DNA of 64,000 bases from NCBI GenBank assembly GCA_025201345.1, contig JAIXMG010000038.1, positions 310,001 through 374,000 of the forward strand, in the 5' to 3' direction. Of this stretch, positions 1 through 10,554 are shown one piece after another; position 1 is the first letter of the stretch; every line of letters starts with the position of its first letter. The stretch comes from Thamnidium elegans. Its lineage: Eukaryota; Mucoromycota; Mucoromycetes; Mucorales; Mucoraceae. A program made the position numbers and the translations under genes. Below the pieces are notes generated by a model that was not told where the DNA came from, did no database searches, and saw only the letters and a list, made by a program, of their open reading frames with translations.

Positions 1-23
1 TTATCTAATTTTTAAACATTTTT

Positions 24-495
24 TTATTGATATAAAATAGGAGGTAAAATTATAGAAAGCTTACGTCTGGATTGTGTTAGCCCGGAATGATCTGATATAA
101 GATGGTTAATTAAACTGGTACTCTCCATTTTATTACTAGCATAATCTTGAAAACATTCCCCTTGTTTACGTTTGACGGTACAGTAGACACGATTGCCAAT
201 GCGTAACCCATAACCAAATATGTTCCGCCATGCCCAAGTTCATTTTTTTTTTTCTGTCAGCAGAAACATCGAATAGTCTCTTATCAGACCCACACCAGGG
301 TATTATAACTTCTTCTCCTGTTAGTTCTGATTTTATGGTTTGTTTATTTGAGCGATTGTGTGATTTAATGGTGGCAAGCTCTTCGAGAGAAAATCGACCT
401 GCAAATGATGCAGTAAGAGAGTTAGTAGTTGAAACTGTTCCAACAGATGTAGATGATGACGCTCGGCTTATGATGTTTTGTATAGAAAAAGATGA
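24..495 (-). pseudogene. decayed unidentified coding region
   Basis: On the minus strand one frame stays open from 495 down to a TAA at 26-24, apart from a single in-frame TGA at 242-240 next to an A10 run. The translation has ordinary protein composition: a Ser/Thr-rich upstream part, then a stretch with IPWCGSDKRLFD, and after the TGA a stretch with WRNIFGYGLRIGNRVYC. No ATG opens the frame, so it is either an exon of a larger broken gene or a relic. A plus-strand ORF at 230-499 (89 codons) overlaps it and looks less protein-like. I do not recognise the family. Confidence 0.3.
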
Positions 496-973
496 CTAGA
501 TCATGATCATTGGTTATTTTCTGAACTTGTATAAAACTTTTTGAGATATAATTGTGGTATTTAACCATAAAAACTAACGCAAGTTATCACTCCAAATATA
601 TCTGAGGTGGTTACACAACAACCTCAGTTAGGTATCGCTTACTACCCTGGTTCTTAAACCTAAATTATTCTTACTATAAAAAGGATATTTTACGAGGCAA
701 CCTTTTGTTCCCTCTCTTGTTTTTTAGAAGTCATTTTTTAATTAATAAAGATCCAAAAGAAGTTTCATCTTATTTTCTGCTGTCTCTTTTTATTTCATAA
801 TTCGATACTAAATATCTCAATAATTGAAAAAGGGAGTACTAATTATTAATTAGCTTCGTAACCTTTAAATACGGAAGCACGTAAGCAATAAACATTACGC
901 CAAAAAGCCAACTTTTATTATGGCGTACTAATTTTGTAAGAATAACATACAGGTTTAATACAATCGACTATTA

Positions 974-1190
974 CAGTGTCAAGCAAAACTGTTACAATGT
1001 TTTATAATTTCCCACTAAATACGACCCTAAATCAAAACGAGCAATATAATATCCTACAATATATATACCATTTGAAAGCCTAGCTCATTGGCTACAAAAA
1101 CTATATTATAATTTTTTGTAGGTTACTTTAAATGGTAACTCTATCAGTCATCAAAGTTATGTAGTACATTGTAACAGTTTTGCGCGGTTA
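974..1190 (+). repeat. left terminal inverted repeat of the Tc1 element
   Basis: Begins CAGTGTCAAGC just inside the TA. It contains an 18-bp site (983-1000, starting GCAAAACTG) that recurs in inverted orientation at 1166-1183, so the repeat is itself an imperfect foldback. Paired subterminal sites are reminiscent of IR/DR Tc1 elements, but there they are direct repeats. They are plausible transposase-binding sites. Confidence 0.92.
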
Positions 1191-1328
1191 GAAAAAATAA
1201 AATATTTCATACCACAACTTGGCAATAAAACCAGGAATGGTCTTAATCGACACGAAAATGTGTTATTTTATTGGTCTTCATATTTTCTGTGGTTTCCAAT
1301 TAATTTTTAATACAACTTTATTGAAACT

Positions 1329-2377
1329 TTGTTAAAAAATTGCCTTATGCGTTCTATTCAAGAATATCAAAAGAATCAAATTATATCTATGTTGAATGAT
1401 GGTCAAACAATTAGACAGGTGGCTGAGAAAATCAGTGTAAGTACTGCGACTGTGTCACGTGTGGGTAAATTGTACTGTTCGGAGCGTGAAAAGGACAAGG
1501 GTGGTAGAAGAGAGGTATTATCGGCTGCTGACAAGCGTTACTGTGTACGTTTGGTGACTAAAGATCGTGTTGATAGTGCTTCAAAGGTCCGTAAACAGTT
1601 TGAAACGATCATAAGAAGGTTGTTAGTGTTGATACTATCAAGCGTGCTCTCAAAAGTAGTGGCTTAGGCTCTATTCCGAAACCTTCCAAACCTTTACTTA
1701 ATGCTCGAAATGTCAAGAAGAGATTAGAGTGGTGTCATGCTCATCGACATTGGACATTAGAGGACTGGAAACGCATTGTATGGTCTGACGAAACAAAGAT
1801 TAACCGCTTTAACTCCGACGGACGTGTTTGGGCCTGGATTAGAGAAGGTACTCATCTTCAACCTCAGCATGTCAAGATGAGCGTCAAGCATGGCGGTGGC
1901 AGCATTATGTTGTGGAGTGCAATTACGTATGTAGGAACTGGGTGGCTTTGCAAGATTGAAGGTAACATGGATAAGGACTTATACAAAAGCATCTTGGAAG
2001 GCGAGCAGAATGCCACAATTGACTTTTTATGTCAAAAATTAAACCTTAATCGCAGTCAAGTTGTATTTCAGCACGACAACGACCCAAAGCACACATCAAA
2101 TCTAGTAAAAAACTATTTACATTCACAAGAATACCAAGTTATGGAATGGCCACCCCAGTCACCTGATTTAAACCCAATCGAAAACATGTGGCGTTTATTA
2201 AAAATCCGACTTAACGAATATGAAACCCCGCCAAAAGGAATGCAAGAATTATTTGAGCGTGTAACCGAAGTATGGTATAATGTCATTACAAAAGAAGAAT
2301 GCCAAAAAGTAATTGAAAGTATGCCTAATCGTATTGAACAATGTATTAATGCCAAAGGCTATTGGACGAAGTACTAA
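1329..2377 (+). pseudogene. Tc1-type DD34E transposase, one frameshift
   Basis: Cut-and-paste transposase. The N-terminal part (1329 to about 1605) holds a helix-turn-helix DNA-binding domain with the pattern GQTIRQVAEKISVSTATVSR. The catalytic part is in another frame from about 1604 and contains WSDET (first Asp), QHDNDPKHTS (second Asp) and SPDLNPIENMW (Glu). The spacing from the second Asp to the Glu is 34 residues, as in Tc1. The frame changes once near 1601-1610, consistent with a single-base indel, and both halves are otherwise intact to the stop at 2375-2377. The length, about 350 residues, is normal for Tc1. It could be a recent inactivating mutation, an assembly error or, less likely, a programmed shift. 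Confidence 0.88.
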
Positions 2378-2394
2378 AGCTAAAATAATAAATA

Positions 2395-2945
2395 AAAGTG
2401 TTATATCTACGTATTATATTTCAATAAATACTAATTTATATATACTTATACAAGTCATATCCTCATATGTCACTTACATAAGCTATACACAAATCACAGT
2501 ATTTATTTACAAATTAATCTCAGATATATTCTATTGTTCTATCGCTTTGATCATAAAACTAGAAGACTGCTTAAACTCTTGACAAACAGAAGATAACTGG
2601 TTTACATAAATAATTGTCACATTATTTATAATCAACAAGCCTCTATCTTACGTCTTTTGTTAAAGAAGCCAATTAGAAACATAATACGCATTGCTGCTAT
2701 TGTAATTGACCTTCTAAAAGAATCTATTTATCTTTCCAAATTGCTCATTCATTAATGTCTCGTTGAAACTGTCCAAGTTTCACATTAATGATAAGCGCTT
2801 ATTCAACCCATAATATGTATATAAGGCACACACTTTTTCATTAATAAAAATAACAATCTATTCTTAGTCTGATAATTATCTAGTTATTTTACTTTTTTAT
2901 TTTATTTTTTGATATAACTTTTATTTTATAACCGTTAATATCACA
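2395..2945. repeat. copy 1 of a diverged 550-bp direct repeat
   Basis: Non-coding DNA between the Tc1 transposase stop and the right terminal repeat. It aligns with 4300-4850 at a nearly constant offset of about 1906 bp. A 33-bp identical block lies at 2590-2622 (copy 2: 4496-4528). The similarity stops about 15 bp before the right TIR. Confidence 0.8.
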
Positions 2946-2961
2946 AAAAGCCTCCTTTTTT

Positions 2962-3178
2962 TAACCGCGCAAAACTGTTACAATGTACTACATAACTTTG
3001 ATGACTGATAGAGTTACCATTTAAAGTAACCTACAAAAAATTATAATATAGTTTTTGTAGCCAATGAGCTAGGCTTTCAAATGGTATATATATTGTAGGA
3101 TATTATATTGCTCGTTTTGATTTAGGGTCGTATTTAGTGGGAAATTATAAAACATTGTAACAGTTTTGCTTGACACTG
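2962..3178 (-). repeat. right terminal inverted repeat of the Tc1 element
   Basis: Reverse complement of 974-1190, base for base in my reading. It ends ...GACACTG next to the TA at 3179-3180 and has the same internal pair of inverted 18-bp sites. Confidence 0.92.
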
Positions 3179-3180
3179 TA

Positions 3181-4299
3181 AGAGTTTATACCCTTTGATA
3201 AAATAATAATCCCTTATGTATTTTGTGCCTGGGAAAATATGATTTTCCATTGTTTTGTATCACCAATATTCTTTAATAGTAAATTTGCAGGTCCTTAATT
3301 ATTATGTGAATAATAATTGAGTCTGTCAAAAAGGCATAAAGCAGTCCTTAATTGTAATCAAAAGTATGGATATATAGCTTGTATATATCATTACCCCCCC
3401 CCCCCAAAATGAAGCAACGCATGTTGAAAAAGAATGCATGAAAAGTGCTTAACAGAAGCAGGAAGTTGATGAGAATCTAACACCAAGGCGAGAAATAGCG
3501 CTAAATTTAGCGCTGTTGCTAAGCACTGGTGCTTGGTTTAACGCTAGCGCTTCAGTTACGACTAACGCTTGGCTGATCACTATCGCTAGATTAAGCGTTG
3601 GCGCACATTTTTTAAAAAAAACAGCATTACGACGGTATGGAATTAATCAGGTCATGGTATAAAATATTTATTCAATAATATAATAATCATAGCACATTTT
3701 GTAATAAATATTTATATATTCAGGTATATATAAAAAAAAAAAGAGATTCTGAAAAAAAAAGCGAGCATTTTTATTATTTATTTATATGTGAATGTATATA
3801 TTAAGAAATGGAAGGGTATATGTGTATATTATAGTTTGTTATTATATTTTGATATAGACAATAATAAAAAAAAGAAAAAAAAAAGGGAATGGACACTTGT
3901 GGAACAAGACAATACCTATATAAAAAAAAGAGTCAGAATAAGCTATTATTAAGTTTGAATCAAATGAAATAATTACCTTTTAGCAAAATTTATTAAAGTA
4001 AATACCCTTTAAGCAAGCAGTTATAGAAATAAAAAATATATAGAATAGAAATAATAGAATATTAGATATATGTAATTGCCTTCATAATTTATACTTAATA
4101 GCATTACCTGATTTCAAAGAATGAGATGAGTTACACCTTGGCGAAAACCTATATAAGTAAAGTTCAAGAGAACTATTTCATTTTATTAAGAAAAATTGAT
4201 AAAAGAAAAAAAAAAATAAAAGGAAAGGAAAAGCAATTAAAAAAAAAAGAAATATTTATACTAAAAAAAAAACGAATCCCCAGTGTTATTAATCTCGGG
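3181..4299. other. AT-rich intergenic DNA with a palindrome cluster
   Basis: No gene seen. A stretch at about 3487-3612 is richer in G and C and is crowded with short inverted repeats built on AGCGCT/AACGCT, including a perfect 18-bp palindrome at 3497-3514. A C10 run lies at about 3394-3405. The rest is A/T-rich with oligo-A. Confidence 0.6.
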
Positions 4300-4850
4300 A
4301 TTCGCTGTTGTATCTACGTAATATGTAACAATATCGAATTAGACATAGATTATACAAGTACTCAAATTCTCATATAGTCACTTACATAATCTATATACAA
4401 TTAGACTATTTCTACTTATATTATTCAGATACCTCTTAGCGTTCTATCGATTGAATATAAATTTATTAAAGACTGTTAATACTAATTGAATAACTAAGAT
4501 AACTGGTTTACATAAATAATTGTCACATCATTTATAATCCACAAGCCTCTATCTGTTATTATTTAGCCGTGAAGCCAATTAGAAAGATAATAGGCATCGC
4601 TGCTATTATAATTAACCTTCTGAAGAAACTATTTCTATATTCAAATTGCTCATATTTGAATGGCTTGCTAATACTGTCTAAGTTTCACATCTTATGATAA
4701 GCGTTCATTTAAATCCAATATGTATATAAGGCACACACATTTTCTTATAATAAAAACCATTACCTTTTTAAAGTCTGATAATTTTCTGTTATTATATTTT
4801 ATTTTTTGTATTTTGATATTTACTTTTATTTTATAACCGTCAATATCACA
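4300..4850. repeat. copy 2 of a diverged 550-bp direct repeat
   Basis: Aligns with 2395-2945 inside the Tc1 element, with scattered substitutions and few indels. No terminal repeat and no transposase flank this copy. An 8-bp-arm hairpin (4273-4280 with 4297-4304) sits at its start. It is probably a relic of a related element, or host DNA that the element also carries. Confidence 0.78.
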
Positions 4851-4856
4851 TAAACT

Positions 4857-6848
4857 TGGATTTAATATAAGTCTAGCTAACTTATATTAAATAAAAAACG
4901 ACCATGATTAGCATAGAACAATTTTATTCATTTGATAATATAACATTAACATCATATGCCCAATAATCTAAAAATGATAACATTGAGATAGAATAAAAAT
5001 CTCAATTGCTATATATACATCTTGTACCGATAATTGGTACAAGATTACCTTAATTTTAGAACAATAAGAAAAAGGTCGAGGTCATACGATAAGAAAATTA
5101 GTTCAATTCCAGTAAATATTAAATGCACGCATAACCAATTATATCTGTAAGGATGAACCTGAATAAAAGATGATCCAGTAAACAAAGAATTAACAGGATC
5201 ATCATTTAGGAGCAATATCGTTATCCAATCGGTTATGATGGATCAAACGGAAGATGGGAGTCAATTCTTACGAGTAGAAACCCATCATTCAAAAGCAGAT
5301 AGGATCGGGTATAGATGATTTAAATCTATTAGAAAATATAGCCCTTTAAAATCAATTAGGATATTCAAGATATAAAAAGGAAATGTAATTTTAGTTTTAG
5401 AGAGTTTTTTTTCAGTTTTATTTTTAATAAAAAATACCCCAAGTCTTTTTTCATTAATTTTACGTTGTAATTTTGTCAAATCCCACAGGCTAACTTACAG
5501 CTGTTAAGCATTATGTTTGGCCAAAACATCCCTCTCTACAAGCGTACCATCATTGCTTGGTCACGATCGATGTTTACATAAAAATTCATGCTGTACCTGG
5601 ATTTTTTTGAGAAGTTTTTTTTTTTTTGTATTCCCGCTTTTTTTTAAAAAGAAATTATGGTACGAAATTAGGTTAAACTAGAGAAGAAAGGCTTGAAAAC
5701 TAAAAGGATTGAAAAAGTATGGAATGTTTTCAATCTTAGAACTCTTGTCCAAGCGGGAGGGATGTGAAGTTATGCGTCCCTAGGCATCAGATAATGCTTT
5801 TTATAAAAATAAAAAAAATTAGTGATAATTAAAGGTACGGACGAAAAATCGTAATGTCTATCGGGAACCATTTACAGTAACGCGTCGAATAATTTCTTTC
5901 TGAAGTAAACTTGTTATTTTATAATATACGATAGTTTTAGAAGCTTCTTGAGGGAGTCTACAGCCTCAAAGAGGCCTTATTGGGTGCTAAGTAAGAGCAT
6001 ATATCTTATAAACACCTAGCACTACATGCAACTAAACTTGAAATTGGTTGCTTTGCTCCGAATATATAAGTATTCTTTTACTTGAAGCTCAATAGCCGTC
6101 AAATCTCTCATATACCTTATATTTTCTTTCTAGACTACAGTTCCTTTGATACAACCCCTGATTCATATATGACACGTATTTCATTTTTTGCTGTAAAAAA
6201 AAAAAAAAAAAAAGCACGACGCAAATCAGCGATCCTGCAACGGAGTTTATATGTATATGACATTTTAGGAGTGTGATAACCACGGACCACATTTATTTTG
6301 CTGGGTAAAATATTTAGGACGCAACGGTAGCAGGTATCGGCTTGCCAAATTGCGTAATTTTTTTTTCTTTTTTAGACAAAAAAAAAGCCCCATAGTAAAT
6401 ATAAGCATCGTCATAACATATTTGTAATGCTTTAATATACATGAAGAAGAAAAGAAATTAAAAAAGTGGGCAGAATATAGCATAAAGTAACTATTTTTTT
6501 TAAAAAAAAAGGAGGATCAATAACCTTTGAAGCACGTGGTGGTTTTGTGCAAAATCAAGAATTACCCATTTTGGATGTAACGAAAAACAACTCTTTTTTT
6601 TTTTTTTTTTTTTTTGACGCAGAAATGTTTAATTATTATAGACTTCAAGTATCTTTTATTTCTACTCTTTCCATCCCCCCCCCCTTTTTTTTATACGTAT
6701 TGATTTTTTACTTTCTGTATTCTTCACTTTATATTTTCTTTTTTTGGCTGCGTAAAATATTTTCCTACTCCTGTCAAAAAAAATACAGCTATAAAAAAAA
6801 CGAACGATCTCCTTGTAAAGAATATATAAATTACCTTTGAAATAGAAC
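4857..6848. other. intergenic DNA with a series of hairpins
   Basis: No gene that I can support; the short ORFs here are AT-driven. Several perfect inverted repeats lie within 350 bp: 12-bp arms at 4860-4871/4881-4892, 8-bp arms at 5021-5028/5036-5043, and 8-bp arms at 5169-5176/5196-5203. The last part should hold the promoter and 5' UTR of the F-box gene, with long T tracts (6594-6615) and a C9 run near 6676. Confidence 0.5.
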
Positions 6849-8468
6849 ATGTCACAACACAATTACCACAACACTACTACATCTGATTACCGGATTCCTG
6901 TTGCACCACCGCATATTTTACAAGTTGAAATGGCAGACGACATCGAAATGGCGGACGCAGACACAGTCTATTCAGCGAGCGAACCTTACACTATTTTAAA
7001 GTTACCGACATCCAAAACAACTTCAAGTAAACCTCGACACACAACCTCAGATAAACCAGTAAATAATTACCACGATATAAAACCTGCGGTTATATGGTCA
7101 GTACCACAGCAGTCAAAGAAAGGAATTGGTAAAAAATAATACTCACAGAAATGATTTGTTATTAAAAATACTTTTTTTTTTTTTTTTAGATTTTACTACA
7201 TTATTACCAGCCGAGCTTTGCTCATACATTATATCATTTCTCGATTTTGATAGTCTTATGACAGTACCTAAAGTATGTAGAATATGGGCGAGTATATTTT
7301 ATACGGATGAATTATGGAGAATTCGAACAGCAGAAAATAATTGGAGATTAAAGATGCCCGATGATGCTAGTACGCTTAGTGAAGAAGAAAACAGCTGGTA
7401 TTATTGGTATAAACAACGATACCAGCTGGAAACTCGATGGAAGTTAGGTCAGGTGGCAACACATTATTTAGTGGGTCATGTTGATAGTGTCTACTGTCTT
7501 CAATTTGACGATAAAAAAATCATTACGGGTAGTCGAGATCGGTCTATTAAAGTATGGGACTTGCAAAGGTATCAATGCACGCATACACTAAACGGACATC
7601 AGGGTAGTGTTTTATGTTTAGAGTATAATGATGATATGATTGTTTCTGGGTCATCCGATCATACTGTTATTGTTTGGGATATGAAAACAAAGCGCATGAA
7701 AGCAAAACTTAATGTTAGTATAAACAAGAAAAAGTCTATTTTTTTTTCCTTACGTATATATGTATATATTAGGGCCATACTGATGGTGTATCCGATATTT
7801 CATTTGACGAACGATATATTGTTAGTTCATCAAAAGATACATCTATTCGAATTTGGAGTAGTCACACATTTCAACCTGTTCTTATGATTGTAGGTCATCT
7901 TGGGGCAGTCAACGCCATTCAATTAAGAGGAGACTTTCTTGTTTCGGCTTCCAATGATAGAATGATCAAATTATGGCAGGTTTCAACTGGTACCTTGATC
8001 CGTGAATTTGTAGGTCATGAAAATGGTTTAGCCTGTGTTCAGTATGACGGTAAAAGGATAATTAGTGGATCCAACGATCGTACTATCCGCATTTGGGATG
8101 CAGAGGTAAAGAAAGAATAGGTTTTTTTTTTTTGATGTGAGTATTGATCTTATATTCTAGACTGGTATTTGTACAATGAAATTACTGGGTCACAGAGGGC
8201 TTGTGAGAAACCTTCGATCTGACGGGGATAAAGTTGTAAGCGCTGGGTACGATCGAAGCATCCGTGTCTGGGATATCAAGTAAAGTTATATTGATCCTTG
8301 TATTTTTTATTTTCTTTATTCAAATCATTATTATTATATAGTACCGGAACTTGTTTACTAAATTTTCAAAGTGGCCATTCTAGCTGGATCTTTGACGTAC
8401 ATTTTGATAAAAGACGTATCATTAGGTAAACTACCTTAAATTTTGAATGTATTACATGTATAGAAACT

Positions 8469-8511
<43 letters not shown>

Positions 8512-8592
8512 GTATCTAGTTGTAGTCAAGATAGAAAAATACTTATCATGGATTTTACTCATCAATTAAACGTAAAATGTCTAGATCTTTAA
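6849..8592 (+). CDS. F-box/WD40-repeat protein (SCF ubiquitin ligase subunit)
   Basis: Predicted substrate adaptor of an SCF ubiquitin ligase. I join six exons: 6849-7128, 7190-7713, 7773-8105, 8161-8279, 8342-8425 and 8520-8592, giving 470 residues. The first 90 residues are Ser/Thr-rich. An F-box (Skp1-binding) spans roughly 96-140 with LLPAELCSYIISFLDFDSL. Exactly seven WD40 repeats follow from about 188 to 460, each with a GH...D-x4-I-x-V/I-W-D pattern, making one complete propeller. The architecture resembles Cdc4, Met30 and related fungal proteins, but I cannot assign one orthologue. All introns are short GT-AG; intron 5 (8426-8519) is almost entirely a T40 run followed by TAG. The ATG at 6849 is the first in frame. 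Confidence 0.9.
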
Positions 8593-10440
8593 GTTTTTTT
8601 CCTTTTAATACAACCTTATTTTCTTTTATTGTACAGATCTTTTTTTATACACATAACTTTCTTTTTTATATTTTCTTCTTATATATATATTGTTATTATT
8701 ATTATTATATAACCTTTTTTTTTTTTTTTTTTTTTTTCTTCTCTTTTCTTCTTTTTAATATTTTTGTACAATGTAATATTAAAGTTTTTTAGCATGTATT
8801 TTATTTAAAATTCAAGTGACTAATGAAAATCAATCTTATCTTTGCGGTTGAAAAGTGCGGCGGTCGCAAAAAAAATAATGATTCTTGAGAAACCATTTTG
8901 TGTATGTATAAGTATTTAAACTTTTTTTTTTTTTTAGGCAGTACAACTTTTATTTTTCAAGGCCTCTTTAATTTACGTACATAATTTAAATAAATAAACC
9001 GATTAGCTTTTTTGTCACGGGCTGGACCGAACGCTACAGAAACGTCAATTATTTTTAAGGTCTAGATTATAAATAGTAATAAGCATAAAAGCGATTAGGA
9101 AAAAAGGGAATCCGATCACCATTTGAAAGACGCATGTTGAGGTTATACAACCATTTTTTTCTTGTCTGTGCTTTTGTACTACATCAAGTAATATGGGACA
9201 TCATCTTACTTAATTTTTTTTGCATCCCTTTCTCTCTCTCTATCTCTCTGTATCTTTAGACAATGGTCTAATATTAAATTACACATATTAAGGGGGTGTT
9301 TAAGAAGTTATTAAATAATAATAATAAATGATGCGTTTTTTTTTTTGAAAGCCCAAAAAAAGATGACTTTTTTACATAGTACAGATACGCTAACATTTAT
9401 ATTAATCTCTAACACTATCCCCCCTAGTAACAAATAAAATCAAAAACCCCTATTATTTTTTTTTTCAAAGCAATTAAAAAGAAAAAAAATAGCATGTGTT
9501 TTGCACACTTTGCTAGAATTTAGTCTTCCGTATTTTGTGCCTTTTCACTACATCACTACCCGATGTTTTAACCGGAATATAAAAATATACAATTATATAA
9601 TAAAAAAAGCTAACGATTCCAAAACAGCGTATTTTTTTATCAGAAAAAAAAAAAGGAAAAAAGGACAAATGCCTTATTACGTGATATATTTACATATTTG
9701 TAGTGTGTAACTAATGTGCATGTTTTTTTTTGTTCTAGAGTTAAACTATAATTTCGTTGGTACGGTGAGTATATTTTCGTTGTTGATATTATCATTGTTG
9801 CAGCGTACAAAAAAAAAGTGCACAAAAAAAGGTTTATAGCCGAGGTATTTACCGATGGGTTAGTTAGCTGAAAGGTGAATTGTATACATTTGAAATCTAA
9901 AAGAAAAAATGATATATCTATTCTAGGATAATCTATTTTATTTACGAGGATTGTAATTCGTTAAATATTAAGTAAAAATGTATAGACACGATTTTTTTTT
10001 TTTTTTTTTTTTTTTTTTTGGTGGTGTACATCTCGGTAATTTGACAGCCGTTCAGTTGCATACATAATAATATACTTTCTTTTTTGATCAGTGTTGTGAT
10101 CTATACTATATTGTACTTACACTCCTTGAGTTTCCATGTCTAAACCACCTGACCCTAGCACAATTTGATTGAGGATAATGAGGATAACACGATTTGGATC
10201 TATTCTCTTTTATACATTTATATTCTCGTGTCTCCTAAAACCAGCATGCTATAGTCACACTAGCCGGGTTTAATAACCATTACTTTATCAATTAAACTTT
10301 TTTTTATTTTTATTTATTTATTTTTTATTCTTGCAAGTCTATCTCTCTTTCTCTTCTTTTTATTTTATTTTTTTTTTTTTTAAAAAAAAAATAAAAAAAA
10401 AGTTACTTGTAAGCAGTTATAAAAACGTAATATTATCTGA

Positions 10441-10472
<32 letters not shown>

Positions 10473-10554
10473 ACAAATATACATATACATATATATATAT
10501 TTTTTTTTTGTGTAAGCATTTTATAAGAGTTTAAAAAAAATAAAATAATCAATC
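8593..10554. other. intergenic DNA, no gene seen
   Basis: About 2 kb of AT-rich DNA with T runs of up to 30 (near 9990-10019), a CT-rich stretch near 9230-9257 and a (TA)n tract at 10443-10468. It should contain the 3' UTR of the F-box gene and the promoter of the next gene. No conserved ORF or RNA gene was recognised. Confidence 0.5.

Larger units (their letters stand above)
974..3178 (+). mobile_element. Tc1/mariner DNA transposon with 217-bp perfect TIRs
   Basis: The element is bounded by inverted repeats at 974-1190 and 2962-3178 that I read as identical over all 217 bp. TA dinucleotides at 972-973 and 3179-3180 form the target-site duplication typical of Tc1/mariner insertion. It carries a DDE transposase reading frame (1329-2377) with one frameshift, and about 580 bp of non-coding DNA between the transposase stop and the right repeat. 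Identical repeats suggest a recent insertion, or gene conversion between the repeats. Confidence 0.93.

Noticed and set aside
230..499. 89-codon plus-strand ORF
   Set aside because: It overlaps the more protein-like minus-strand frame (24-495) and begins with Phe codons from a T10 run. I could not support it as a gene.
4126..4377. 83-codon plus-strand ORF with many Lys codons
   Set aside because: Composition comes from oligo-A runs, and the 3' half lies inside the diverged direct repeat. Its frame is not conserved between the two repeat copies.
6082..6862. Several short ORFs on both strands before the F-box gene
   Set aside because: They are rich in Phe/Lys from T and A homopolymers, overlap each other and show no motif.
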